Origin: Micromonospora echinaurantiaca
Lineage (GTDB): Bacteria; Actinomycetota; Actinomycetes; Mycobacteriales; Micromonosporaceae
Direction: 5' to 3'
DNA length: 64,000 nt
NCBI RefSeq assembly: GCF_900090235.1
Contig: NZ_LT607750.1
Span: forward strand, 1,500,501 to 1,564,500
The first letter of the stretch is position 1. Each line of letters starts with the position of its first letter. Below are positions 9,171-17,864 of this stretch, in pieces. The translations under genes and the position numbers were made by a program. The notes below the pieces were generated by a model that saw nothing but the letters and a program-made list of their open reading frames with translations, was not told the origin of the DNA and did not search any database.

Positions 9171-9251
9171 GCGGCCGGCACCCGCACCCCGCCCAACCAG
9201 ACCAGTGACACCACACCAGCGCGCCGGGCGCGCCGCACGGGGAGACACCAG

Positions 9252-10541
9252 ATGACCTACTCCGCCACGGCCCGGGTGACCGGGCCGGTTCCCCCACCAC
9301 CGCCGGGCCGGCAACGCGCCCGCGGCCGCTGGCTGCTCACCACCGGCCTGCTGACCGTGCTGCTGGCCGGCACCTCGCTGGTCGCGGTCGAGCCGCTGCG
9401 CCGCCCCTTGCCGGAGCCGACGGTCACCCGCACCCTGCCCGCGTCCACGGTCATCCCCGGCACCGCCCCGACGATCCCGTGGCCGCAGCGGGGACAGGCC
9501 GCCCTCACGGTGGACGGGCTGGGCTCCCTCGGCACGTCGGGCGGCAGCGACCCGGTGCCGATCGCGAGCGTGGCCAAGGTGATGACCGCCTACGTCATCC
9601 TCACCGAGCACCCCCTCGACCGGGGCGAGCCCGGACCGCGGCTCACCGTCAGCGCGGCGCAGGCCGCCGCGTACCCGAGGGAACTGGCGCGCGGGGAGTC
9701 CCTGGTGCCGGTGGTCGCGGGCGCGGTCTTCACCGAACGGCAGGCGTTGCAGGCGGTGCTGCTCCCGTCGGCGAACAACATGGCGCGGATCCTGGCCGCC
9801 TGGGACGCCGGCAGCGTCGAGGCGTTCGTCGACAAGATGAACGACACCGCCGCCGCGCTCGGCATGGCAGACACCCACTACACCGACCCGGCCGGGCTCG
9901 ACCCGGGCACCGTGAGCACCGCCGTCGACCAGGTGATCCTGGCCCGCAAGGCGATGGAACTGCCGGCGTTCGCCGAGATCGTGGCGCAGCGGACGGCCAC
10001 CCTGCCGGTCGCCGGCACCGTGATGAACTACAACTCCCTGGTCGGCAAGGACGGCATCGTCGGGATCAAGACCGGCTCCACCGACGAGGCCGGCGGGTGT
10101 CTGGTCTTCGCCGCCGTCGTCACCGTCGGCGGGCGGAAGCTCACCATCGTCGGCGCCGTTCTCGGGCAGCCCGGCGCCAACACCCCCGTACAGCTGGACC
10201 GGGTGTTCCGGGCGACCCGCCCGCTGGTCCGCACCGCGGCCAAGGCGATCGGGGAGCACGCGGTCGTCCGGGCCGGCGATCAGGTCGCGACGGTACGCGG
10301 ACCACTCGGCGCCGGCACCACGATCAACGCCACCGAGGATCTGACCGTGCTGGGCTGGCCCGGCATGCCGGTCCGGCTGGACCTCGACCTCCCGGCCGTA
10401 CCCGCGCGACTGCCGGCCGGCGCCGGGCACGGCCGGCTCACCGCGGCCGCCGGCGACGGCGCTGCGGTCACCACCGCCCTGCGCACCGGCGAAGGGCTGG
10501 AGCCGCCGAGCACCTGGGACCGCATCCGGCACCACCGCTGA
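9252..10541 (+). CDS. D-alanyl-D-alanine carboxypeptidase (peptidase S11, DacC-like)
   Basis: 429 aa. A proline-rich cytosolic start (VPPPPPGR) is followed by a signal-anchor helix at about 27-46. Penicillin-binding motifs are S106-V-A-K109, S173-A-N175 and K273-T-G275, with the typical TDPAGLDPGT segment between. Family members trim the terminal D-Ala of peptidoglycan pentapeptides at the outer face of the membrane. A C-terminal Ala/Pro-rich domain of about 110 aa follows the catalytic fold. Standing next to a beta-lactamase, it may be one of that enzyme's protected targets (inference). Confidence 0.9.
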   Translation: MTYSATARVTGPVPPPPPGRQRARGRWLLTTGLLTVLLAGTSLVAVEPLRRPLPEPTVTRTLPASTVIPGTAPTIPWPQRGQAALTVDGLGSLGTSGGSDPVPIASVAKVMTAYVILTEHPLDRGEPGPRLTVSAAQAAAYPRELARGESLVPVVAGAVFTERQALQAVLLPSANNMARILAAWDAGSVEAFVDKMNDTAAALGMADTHYTDPAGLDPGTVSTAVDQVILARKAMELPAFAEIVAQRTATLPVAGTVMNYNSLVGKDGIVGIKTGSTDEAGGCLVFAAVVTVGGRKLTIVGAVLGQPGANTPVQLDRVFRATRPLVRTAAKAIGEHAVVRAGDQVATVRGPLGAGTTINATEDLTVLGWPGMPVRLDLDLPAVPARLPAGAGHGRLTAAAGDGAAVTTALRTGEGLEPPSTWDRIRHHR

Positions 10542-10615
10542 CCCGCGACCTGGACGGTCCTCCACCAGCGACGCGTCCTCGCCCAGCAGGGAGTTGGCCG
10601 CTGGCGGGCTGAGGT

Positions 10616-11227
10616 CTATTTCTTGATCCGGTAGCGCAGGTGGGTGACGTGCGGTGATTCGATCACGGCGGTCGTTTCGAGTTCGATGTGGCCGGTGTCC
10701 AGGTGGTCGAACAGTCGGGTCCCGTTGCCGAGCAGGACTGGTACCAGTTGGAGCCGGATCTCGTCCACGAGCCGGTGACGAACGAACTGCCCGGCGGTGG
10801 TGGGTCCGCCCATGATCAGGACGTTGCGGTCACCCGCCGCCTGTCGTGCCAGGCGGAGCGCATTGTCGATGCCGTCGGTGATGAACGTGAACGAGGCGCT
10901 CTTCATGACCAGCTCCTCGCGTGGTTCGTGGGTGAGCACGAAGCACGGCACCGGGAACGGGGTGTCCTGCCACAGATCGACCCCGACCTCGAAGGTGCGT
11001 CTGCCGATCACCACGGCTCCGGTCGTGGTGAACACGTCCCGCGCCTGCTCGGCGTCGACGCCGGCCGTGGAGACGCCGTCGGCGGCTACGGCCCGGTCGG
11101 CGTCACCGTGGAACAGCCATTCGTGCAACCGCTCGCCACCCCTGCCCATCGGCTGATCGACGGTGATGTCCGGTCCGGCGGCGAAGCCGTCCACCGACAC
11201 GCTCATGGTCAGCAGGGTGTGTCCCAT
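10616..11227 (-). CDS. Dihydrofolate reductase family protein (RibD C-terminal-like)
   Basis: 203 aa. The pattern is MSVSVDGFAAGPD at the N-terminus, VVIGRRTFEVGVDLW in the middle, then NVLIMGGPTTAGQFVRHRLVDEIRLQLVPVLLGNGTRLF. This is the same broad family as the protein at 2916 but a different subgroup with a longer N-terminal insert. It probably reduces a small molecule with NADPH. It is divergent from the MocR regulator with 192 nt between, the layout in which such regulators usually control the neighbour. Confidence 0.85.
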   Translation of the reverse strand: MGHTLLTMSVSVDGFAAGPDITVDQPMGRGGERLHEWLFHGDADRAVAADGVSTAGVDAEQARDVFTTTGAVVIGRRTFEVGVDLWQDTPFPVPCFVLTHEPREELVMKSASFTFITDGIDNALRLARQAAGDRNVLIMGGPTTAGQFVRHRLVDEIRLQLVPVLLGNGTRLFDHLDTGHIELETTAVIESPHVTHLRYRIKK

Positions 11228-11419
11228 CGCGTCCTCCTTGTTCTTCGTTGGTCGGTCATGCCTGGCCGCCGGCGAGACCGGCGTGCCTGTGGCGCCACGC
11301 GGATACGAGGACGGTGATCAGGGACCTCTTCTCCACCATGTTCGCCGATGCGGCCGGCGAGGGCTGCACCATGATCGGACGCTAGAGCGGCGACCGGTCC
11401 GGCAGTAAGGTCCAGTTTC

Positions 11420-12835
11420 ATGCCGACGGAGCGGACCAGTTTGGGTCCCGAACTGCCTCTGCGGGTTGACCGGACCAGCCCGGAACCGCTCCGCGACCAG
11501 CTTGAACGTGCCCTGCGGGAGGCTGTCCGCGCCGGCCGGCTGCGCGCTGGCGACCGCCTTCCGTCGTCGCGCATGCTGGCCAGGGACCTTGCCGTCTCGC
11601 GCGGTCTGGTCACCGAGTGCTACGCCCAACTGCACGCCGAGGGCTACCTCGCCGCCGTCCCCGGCTCGGCCACCCGGGTCGCCGCGACCGCCCACCCACT
11701 GGGCGCCAGGTCGACGCACGCCACCCACAGCGCACCGACCAGAATCGACTTCCGGCCCGGCGTGCCGGACCTGTCGAGCTTTCCCCGCGACGAGTGGGCC
11801 CGCGCCGTGCGCCGCGCCTGCCGTCATGCGCCCGCCGAAGCCCTCGGCTACCCCGATCCATACGGCGACCCGGTGCTGCGCGACGGGCTCGCCGCCCACC
11901 TTCGGCGGGTCCGCGGCGCCGCCGCCGACCCGGATCACCTCGTTGTCTGCGCCGGATTCGCGCAAGGCCTGCAACTGCTCCTGCGCGTCCTGGGCGACGA
12001 GGGCGTACGGACGGTCGCCGTCGAGGACCCCGGTGACCCAGACCACCACGCCATCGCCACGATGCTGGGTCTGACGGTCGTCCCCGTACCCGTCGATGAC
12101 CACGGCATCGACGTCGACGCCCTCGCCGCGACCGACGCGCGCGCCGTGATCCTCACCCCGGCGCACCAGTCGCCCACCGGAGTCGTGCTGGCCCCCGAAC
12201 GACGACACGCCGTCGTCGCCTGGGCCGCCGCCCGCGATGCCACGATCATCGAGGACGACTATGACGCCGAGTTCCGGTACGACCGTGAACCGGTTGGCGC
12301 CGTGCAGGGCCTCGCCCCCGACCGGGTCGCGCTACTCGGCTCGGTCAGCAAGTCACTGGCACCGGCGCTGCGGCTTGGCTGGGCCCTCAGCCCGCCACAC
12401 CTGGCGGCGGCCGTCGCCCGGCACAAGCAGCTCGCCGACCGCGGCTCACCCGTCATCGACCAGCTGGCCCTCGCCGAACTACTGGGCAGCGGGCGGTACG
12501 ACCGCCATCTGCGCCACCTGCGCCGCCGCTACGCCGCCCGCCGTAGCGCGCTCGTGCAAGCGCTACGGCAACACGCACCCGACATCGAGCTTCGCGGCCT
12601 GGCCGCCGGTCTCCACGCCGTCGCTCACCTACCCGCCGGCGCCGATGAGCACGCCATCGTCGAGGCCGCCCGCCGCCGATCCGTCGGCCTCCACGCCATG
12701 AGCCGCTACCGCATGGTCGCGCCGCCACGCGCGCCACAGCTCGTCCTGGGCTTCGGCAACCTCACCCCGGACGCCATATCCGAGGGCATCAGCATCATCG
12801 CCGACCTCCTGCACACCACACCGGATCGCCGATAG
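11420..12835 (+). CDS. MocR/PdxR-type transcriptional regulator (GntR HTH plus aminotransferase domain)
   Basis: 471 aa. An N-terminal winged HTH of the GntR type (about 14-90; LRAGDRLPSSRMLARDLAVS) joins a class I aminotransferase-like domain (about 105-465). The PLP lysine is K311 in LLGSVSKSLAPALRLGW, and the phosphate-binding region has DYDAEFRYDR. In this family the PLP domain senses pyridoxal phosphate or an amino acid. Two GGTCC direct repeats 13 nt apart lie at 11396 and 11409, just before the ATG, and may be its own binding site. Likely target: the divergent RibD-like gene (inference). Confidence 0.92.
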   Translation: MPTERTSLGPELPLRVDRTSPEPLRDQLERALREAVRAGRLRAGDRLPSSRMLARDLAVSRGLVTECYAQLHAEGYLAAVPGSATRVAATAHPLGARSTHATHSAPTRIDFRPGVPDLSSFPRDEWARAVRRACRHAPAEALGYPDPYGDPVLRDGLAAHLRRVRGAAADPDHLVVCAGFAQGLQLLLRVLGDEGVRTVAVEDPGDPDHHAIATMLGLTVVPVPVDDHGIDVDALAATDARAVILTPAHQSPTGVVLAPERRHAVVAWAAARDATIIEDDYDAEFRYDREPVGAVQGLAPDRVALLGSVSKSLAPALRLGWALSPPHLAAAVARHKQLADRGSPVIDQLALAELLGSGRYDRHLRHLRRRYAARRSALVQALRQHAPDIELRGLAAGLHAVAHLPAGADEHAIVEAARRRSVGLHAMSRYRMVAPPRAPQLVLGFGNLTPDAISEGISIIADLLHTTPDRR

Positions 12836-12989
12836 CGGACCGATCCTGTCCGGCAGACCTGCCACAGTGACTCCATGGCCGGTCACCTCGACCGCGCCGG
12901 TGCCGCACCGGATCCACCACCGGTCTGGAGGTCGGCCTGTCGCCCGACCTCCACCCGCAACCGAAACCCACCATGGACGGAGCAACCCG

Positions 12990-13451
12990 ATGAGCCGCCA
13001 CATCCAGGTCACCTTCGACGCCCACGACCCGCGGGCGCTGTCCTCCTTCTGGTGCGAGGTGCTCGGCTACGTCCACCCCGCCCCGCCCGGCGTCGACCTG
13101 CCCGAGGGCGCCGACCCGCTGGCCGCGTGGGACGACTTCCTCGCGCGGATCGGCGTACCCGAGGAGCAGCGCAACACCAGATCGGCGATCGAGGACCCGG
13201 ACGGGCACGGCCCGCGACTGTTCTTCCAGCAGGTCCCGGAGGACAAGGTCGCCAAGAACCGCGTCCACCTCGACGTCCGGGCCGCGCCCGGCCTGGCGGG
13301 AGAGGAGCGGATGGCGGCGCTAGAGCGCGAGTGCGACCGGCTGGTCGCGCTGGGCGCGAAGCGTCTCCGCCGTCACGAGCCCGAGCCGCCGCTGGGCGCC
13401 GGCCACATCGTGATGGCCGACCCCGAGGGCAACGAGTTCTGCCTGGACTGA
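12990..13451 (+). CDS. VOC-family (glyoxalase/bleomycin resistance fold) protein
   Basis: 153 aa from ATG 12990, which has GGACGGAG upstream; the frame stays open to 12867 but without a good start. The pattern is a first beta-alpha-beta unit (VTFDAHDPRALSSFWCEVLG) and a second one with NRVHLDVRAAPG, ending in VMADPEGNEFCLD. His and Glu positions typical of metal ligands in the VOC fold are present. Substrate unknown; many of these handle small toxic metabolites or antibiotics. Confidence 0.85.
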   Translation: MSRHIQVTFDAHDPRALSSFWCEVLGYVHPAPPGVDLPEGADPLAAWDDFLARIGVPEEQRNTRSAIEDPDGHGPRLFFQQVPEDKVAKNRVHLDVRAAPGLAGEERMAALERECDRLVALGAKRLRRHEPEPPLGAGHIVMADPEGNEFCLD

Positions 13452-13491
13452 CCCGGTCGGCGCGGGTCCTCCCTGGCGGTACCGTTGCCGG

Positions 13492-14013
13492 GTGCCCGAA
13501 CTGATCGCGCCCACCGCCCACCTGCACACCGCCTGGTTGGAGGCACACGCGGAGTGGGGCCCCGGGCAGCACGAGGACGGCTTCGGGCTGGATCCCTCCG
13601 ACGACGTGACCTCGCCGGCCGGCTTCGCCGGGTGGGTCGGCCGGCTGCTGGACCACTCGGATCCGGCGAAGCCGCTGGGCGCCGGCAGGGTGCCCTGCAC
13701 CTATCGGTGGATCGTGGAGCACGACCGGGTGCTCGGCGGGATCGCGCTGCGGCACGGCAGCAGCGACTACGTGCGGTGGGCCGGGCACATCGGGTACGGC
13801 ATCCGGCCGTCCGCGCGCCGCCGTGGCCTGGCCACCTGGGCGCTGGGCCGGATGCTGGCGGAGGCGCGGACGCTGGGCCTGGAGCGGGTGCTGGCGGTCT
13901 GCGCGGTCGACAACGCCGCTTCGGCGAGGACGATCGAGCGGTGCGGCGGCGTGCTCGAAGGCGTCGGGGAAACCAGGTTCGGCCCGGCCCGGCGTTACTG
14001 GATCGACCTCTGA
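13492..14013 (+). CDS. GNAT-family N-acetyltransferase
   Basis: 173 aa from GTG 13492. The acetyl-CoA binding motif is IRPSARRRGLATWALGRML (Q/RxxGxA type), preceded by IGYGI and followed by VLAVCAVDNAASARTIERCGG, the usual end of GNAT proteins. Substrate unknown. It lies 40 nt after the VOC gene and may share its transcript. Confidence 0.87.
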   Translation: MPELIAPTAHLHTAWLEAHAEWGPGQHEDGFGLDPSDDVTSPAGFAGWVGRLLDHSDPAKPLGAGRVPCTYRWIVEHDRVLGGIALRHGSSDYVRWAGHIGYGIRPSARRRGLATWALGRMLAEARTLGLERVLAVCAVDNAASARTIERCGGVLEGVGETRFGPARRYWIDL

Positions 14014-14182
14014 CGGCTGGTCAGCGAGCGCCTCACGCTCCACTGTGGACTTCCGGAGGAGGAGTCGTGGCGGCCGGGCCCGGGACTGGACGCGAAGAAG
14101 TGTCGGCCCGGTCTGGCACGCTGCCCGCCGTGGTGATGATTGGCATCGTCGATGAGACGACCTCGGGTCGCGAGCAGGGCGC

Positions 14183-15229
14183 GTGGCATCTGGAGTCGGT
14201 CTCGGGTGGAGCGTGGTGCGGCGCCTGATCTGGGAGGTGCCGGACCCTTCCGGCCGGTGGCGGCCGGTGCTGCCCACCGGCGACGGGTTCGCGGAACTGG
14301 ACGGCACCGCCGTGCCCGAGCCCGACCCGGACGTCGCGATCCGCCTGTGGCACCCGCTGCACGCGTCGGTCGAGGAGATCCGGCGCTGGCGCGACGAGCT
14401 CACCGACCGCGAGCTGCGGCAGCCGTTCAAGCAGGCGTTCCGGGAGGTCTACCTGCTGACGCCGGCCGAACAGCAGACGGAGACCTACTCCAACCGGTTC
14501 GCCGCGCACATCGTCCACTACCGGCAGCTGTACGCGCTGATGCGGGGCCGCGGCTGGACGTGTTCCCGGCTCGGGCCGTGGGACGGCGGGGACACCGACG
14601 ACGCGTACCGGGTGCTGCCCGGCGGGGCCTGGCGGGTCGGGTTCCGGCACGACTACCGCGACGAACAGCCGGACGGCGTGGAGTGCGCCAGCACCGACCG
14701 GGTGTGGTTCGATCGCCGGGCCGGCGGCGCCTGGCGCACCGCGCCGCTGGCCGACGTGCCGGCCATCGTGCTCAGCGAGGCCCTGCGCGACGTGGACCTG
14801 TTCGTGTCGGTGACCTCGATCGCCGCCGATCCACACTGGATGGACTGCGGCGACGACCTCCACGCCGACTACTGGCGCCAGGCGAGCCACGCCGAGCTGA
14901 CGGCGACGGCGCAGACCCGGCGGGCCGCGCTGGAGCGGATCATCCCGCGGACGAAGCTCGCCGACCGGTGCGAGCTGACCGAGCGGCATCTCGTCGTACG
15001 GGGACAGCTGAACACCTACCGGATCCACCTGGGCAGCGGGAACATCCTGATGGAGCCGGCCAACACGTACCTCTGCATCGTGCCGGCCCGGCGCGGACCG
15101 CAGGAGTCGGTCTTCCTGCCGTTCGAGGACGACCGGCTGGCGCTGATCCTCAGCAAGGCGTTCCTGCTCGCCGAGGACGCCCGGATCACCGACCCGTTGA
15201 TCGTGGCCCAGCTGCGCGCCGCCCGCTGA
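14183..15229 (+). CDS. Stand-alone DUF4132 C-terminal domain protein
   Basis: 348 aa from GTG 14183; GTG 14213 and 14216 are equally possible starts. The sequence matches the C-terminal part of DUF4132 proteins: PFKQAFREVYLLTPAE, then RFAAHIVHYRQLYALMRGRGW, then YRIHLGSGNILMEPANTYLCIVP. Full-length members are usually far longer, with an N-terminal WGR or repeat region; nothing similar is visible upstream here. Function unknown. It may be a natural short form or the 3' remainder of a longer gene. It ends 20 nt before a strong palindromic terminator. Confidence 0.65.
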   Translation: MASGVGLGWSVVRRLIWEVPDPSGRWRPVLPTGDGFAELDGTAVPEPDPDVAIRLWHPLHASVEEIRRWRDELTDRELRQPFKQAFREVYLLTPAEQQTETYSNRFAAHIVHYRQLYALMRGRGWTCSRLGPWDGGDTDDAYRVLPGGAWRVGFRHDYRDEQPDGVECASTDRVWFDRRAGGAWRTAPLADVPAIVLSEALRDVDLFVSVTSIAADPHWMDCGDDLHADYWRQASHAELTATAQTRRAALERIIPRTKLADRCELTERHLVVRGQLNTYRIHLGSGNILMEPANTYLCIVPARRGPQESVFLPFEDDRLALILSKAFLLAEDARITDPLIVAQLRAAR

Positions 15230-15249
15230 CCACCGGTCGGGCTGTGGCC

Positions 15250-15281
15250 GGCGGCGTCCCGGGGGCCCCCGGGACGCCGCC
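15250..15281. terminator. Perfect 32-nt palindrome, bidirectional terminator
   Basis: The left arm beginning GGCGGCGTCCC and the right arm ending GGGACGCCGCC are fully complementary, giving up to 16 bp of stem. It lies between the convergent DUF4132 (stop 15229) and PKD (stop 15286) genes. There is no T tract, as is common for actinobacterial terminators. Confidence 0.8.
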
Positions 15282-15285
15282 CGGC

Positions 15286-16731
15286 TCACCTGATGACGAT
15301 CGGAGTGGAGATCAGTTCGTTGTCCACCAGGAGGGCGTCCCGGTTCGGGCTCGGATCGGCCGTGGCCCGGAGCGTGAGCTTCCCGAGGGCGAGATCCGCG
15401 CTGGTGACGGTGTAGGTGAACGAGAAGCGGGTGGTCTTGCCGGTGTCCTTGACCGGGACCGGCTTGGTGGACGACCCGATCAGGTCGTAGCCCCCCGACG
15501 CGGTGCTCCGGTAGAGCGACACCTGCACGGTCTCCTCGTACCGGGTGTTCCGGACGTCGACCTCGACCGTGATGCTCTGCCCGACCCGCGCCTTCGCGGG
15601 CGCCGTCAGCCCGACGATCGCGACGTCGTGGGTGCGTACCCGGACCACGTGGGCGACGGACGCGCTCCGTCCGTCGGGCGTGCCCACCGTCAGTCGGACC
15701 GGGTAGTCGCCGTCGGCCGGCAGCCGGTGGACCGGGTTCGCTTCGGTGGAGGTCGTTCCGTCACCGAAGTCCCAGGCGTAGGACGAGATGCCTCCTCCCG
15801 CCGCGTAGTCACCGACCGAACTGCTGAACGGGATAGCGTCGAACGAGCTGGGCTCGTCCGGGTAGTAGTAGAACTCGACGGTGGGCGGCGGCGCGACGTC
15901 GAGCTGGAAGGTGTGCTGGTTGATGCCGGCCGCCGCGACCTGGAACAGGTACGTCCGGCCCGCCTCCGCCCGGAAGGTCAGCGGCCGGTAGCTGTAGACC
16001 TCGCTGCAGCCGACCCGGGCCAGGTTGGCCAGCGAGGTGCCGGTGTAGACGGCGATGCCGGCGTAGCCCGGGTCGGTCCGGGCGGTGACCGAGCCGGTGG
16101 TCGTCGCCGTGTACGAGTACCAGGCCGTCGTCGTCGGGGTGAAGCAGGACGACGGCTCGCCGGTCTCCGGGGTGGCTGCCTGGTAGTCCTGCGTGTTCGC
16201 GTACGGCAGGGCGCCGACCGGGATCGCGCCGGCGAAGTCGTCGTTCGCCGGCGGGCGGACCTCGGTGATCGAGAATCGGAGTGAGCCGCCCCCGTCGCGA
16301 CCGTTGCCGCAGCAGTATCCGGCCATGAAGCGGTAGGTGGTGCCGGCGGTCACGGCGAGGGCGACCCGCGAGTGCTGGCTGTAGTAGTTGTCGTTGCAGG
16401 CCACCTGGGTGAGCGAGCCCTGGTCGCCGGTCCAGGCGGACAGCGCGGTGTCGTAGTCGCTGCCGATGGTGTCGGCCTGGATGCGCATGTCGCGGGTCGG
16501 GGTGAAGCTGAACCACACTGATCCGTTGTTGTAGCAGCCGGTCGGGTCGGTCTCGTCCGACGTGGCGGCGCTGGTGTCGATGGTGGTGGTGAAGGGAAGC
16601 GACTCCACCGCGATGGCGGCGGAGTAGTCGTCGTTGGTGGGTGCGGCGACGGCCGCGGTCTGTGTCCCGACCACCAGAGCGATCGCCCCCGTGACCGCGA
16701 CGGCGAGCCGTGCGGCAGTTCGTCTGACCAC
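15286..16731 (-). CDS. Secreted PKD-domain protein
   Basis: 481 aa from GTG 16731, fixed by an AGGAGG 7 nt upstream; the frame runs on to 16821 but that start has no such site. A Sec signal peptide (RRTAARLAVAVTGAIALVVG, cleavage near AVAAP) is followed by two similar beta-rich modules of about 120 aa, each starting with NDD(Y/F) and containing a W(F/Y)S(F/Y) strand, like bacterial pre-peptidase C-terminal domains. Then come a PKD domain (YAWDFGDGTTSTEANPVH) and a C-terminal CARDB-like beta domain. It is probably an extracellular or wall-associated protein; no catalytic domain was found. Confidence 0.85.
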   Translation of the reverse strand: MVRRTAARLAVAVTGAIALVVGTQTAAVAAPTNDDYSAAIAVESLPFTTTIDTSAATSDETDPTGCYNNGSVWFSFTPTRDMRIQADTIGSDYDTALSAWTGDQGSLTQVACNDNYYSQHSRVALAVTAGTTYRFMAGYCCGNGRDGGGSLRFSITEVRPPANDDFAGAIPVGALPYANTQDYQAATPETGEPSSCFTPTTTAWYSYTATTTGSVTARTDPGYAGIAVYTGTSLANLARVGCSEVYSYRPLTFRAEAGRTYLFQVAAAGINQHTFQLDVAPPPTVEFYYYPDEPSSFDAIPFSSSVGDYAAGGGISSYAWDFGDGTTSTEANPVHRLPADGDYPVRLTVGTPDGRSASVAHVVRVRTHDVAIVGLTAPAKARVGQSITVEVDVRNTRYEETVQVSLYRSTASGGYDLIGSSTKPVPVKDTGKTTRFSFTYTVTSADLALGKLTLRATADPSPNRDALLVDNELISTPIVIR

Positions 16732-16936
16732 TGCGGATCCTCCTCGTCTCCGAGTTCCACCCGGCGCTGTGGGGCAACGGGCGGGATGCCTGCGCTCTCG
16801 GGTCGGGGTGTGAAAGCGCATCGATGGAGTACGAAGTCTCGCGGCGCGGCGGTTAACGGGTCGCTAAGGGGGTGCTAAAGGGCAGCCGGACCGTGACCCG
16901 GTGTCGGCGGTCCTCCGCCAGCTGGCCGGTCGCGGG

Positions 16937-17713
16937 TCAGTCGTCGAAGCGACGCCAGGCGTCGTCGGCCACCGCGTGCACACTGTCGCCGGCGGCGGCC
17001 AGGTCGGTGGCGGTGAACTGTTCCGCCGCGCCCGCGCGCCAGCGGACGGCCCGGTGCGCGAGGTCGGCGTACTCGGGGAAGAGTTGGGCGAGGTATACGC
17101 CGGCCGTGGCCTTCGAGATGACGTCGTCGTGGGTCAGCGTGTAGTGCGAGCGCGCCGGGCCCAGCACGAACCAGGTCACGATCCCCGGGTCCACGATCAT
17201 GTCGGGGGCCACCTCGGCCAGTTCGGTCGGGAAGGTGGCGGCGCGCCGCTGCCAGTACTCCCGCAGGTTGTCGAGGTTGTAGCGGCGCAGCTGCTCCGGG
17301 TCGACCCGGATTCCCAGCTCCGCGGCGGCCGGGCCGCGGACCGGGATGCCGTACCGCCGCAGGGTCAGCCACAGCACGGGTGTCAGCTCGCCGCAGGGCT
17401 GGTCGGTCCGGAGTTCACCGTCGACCACGAAGGGCACGACCGGCCGGTCGGTCGGCCAGGAGCGGGCCACCGCGGGGTCGAGGTAGACCCCGTCGAGGTG
17501 GGGTGGCCGGGGCATCCCGGCATGCACCTTGGCGAGCCGGACGAGGTCGTCGTCCGTTGCCGGACGCGAGGTCAGGATCACCGTGTCGACGTCACTGGCG
17601 CGGGCCTGCCAGGCGCCGAGGGCGGCGGAGCCGACGACGTAGAGGCTGCTGACGTAGCCGGGCAGGGCCTGATCGACCGCGTCGAGGTACCGGCGGGTCA
17701 GCTCCTCGATCAC
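16937..17713 (-). CDS. AadA-like nucleotidyltransferase (DUF4111 type)
   Basis: 258 aa. The nucleotidyltransferase core is SLYVVGSAALGAWQARASDVD, with the GS motif and the metal-binding Asp pair, followed by a C-terminal helical domain (about 150-258) of the aminoglycoside adenylyltransferase type containing REYWQRRA and an SHYTLTHDDVISK segment. Such proteins transfer AMP to aminoglycosides or unknown small molecules. Whether this one gives resistance cannot be told from sequence. It is a single gene on the minus strand after the MFS gene. Confidence 0.82.
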   Translation of the reverse strand: MIEELTRRYLDAVDQALPGYVSSLYVVGSAALGAWQARASDVDTVILTSRPATDDDLVRLAKVHAGMPRPPHLDGVYLDPAVARSWPTDRPVVPFVVDGELRTDQPCGELTPVLWLTLRRYGIPVRGPAAAELGIRVDPEQLRRYNLDNLREYWQRRAATFPTELAEVAPDMIVDPGIVTWFVLGPARSHYTLTHDDVISKATAGVYLAQLFPEYADLAHRAVRWRAGAAEQFTATDLAAAGDSVHAVADDAWRRFDD

Positions 17714-17864
17714 GCGACCGACCGTAGCAACGGCTCGGCGGCCTCGCGGTGCACCCGGCGGGTCACGGGCGGGTGTGCCCGCGGAAGGACAGGTGCATGG
17801 TGGTCAGCCTGGTCGCGCCGGACGGGACGATCGGGACCTGCACCGGGCGGGTGGTCGGCTGGGG

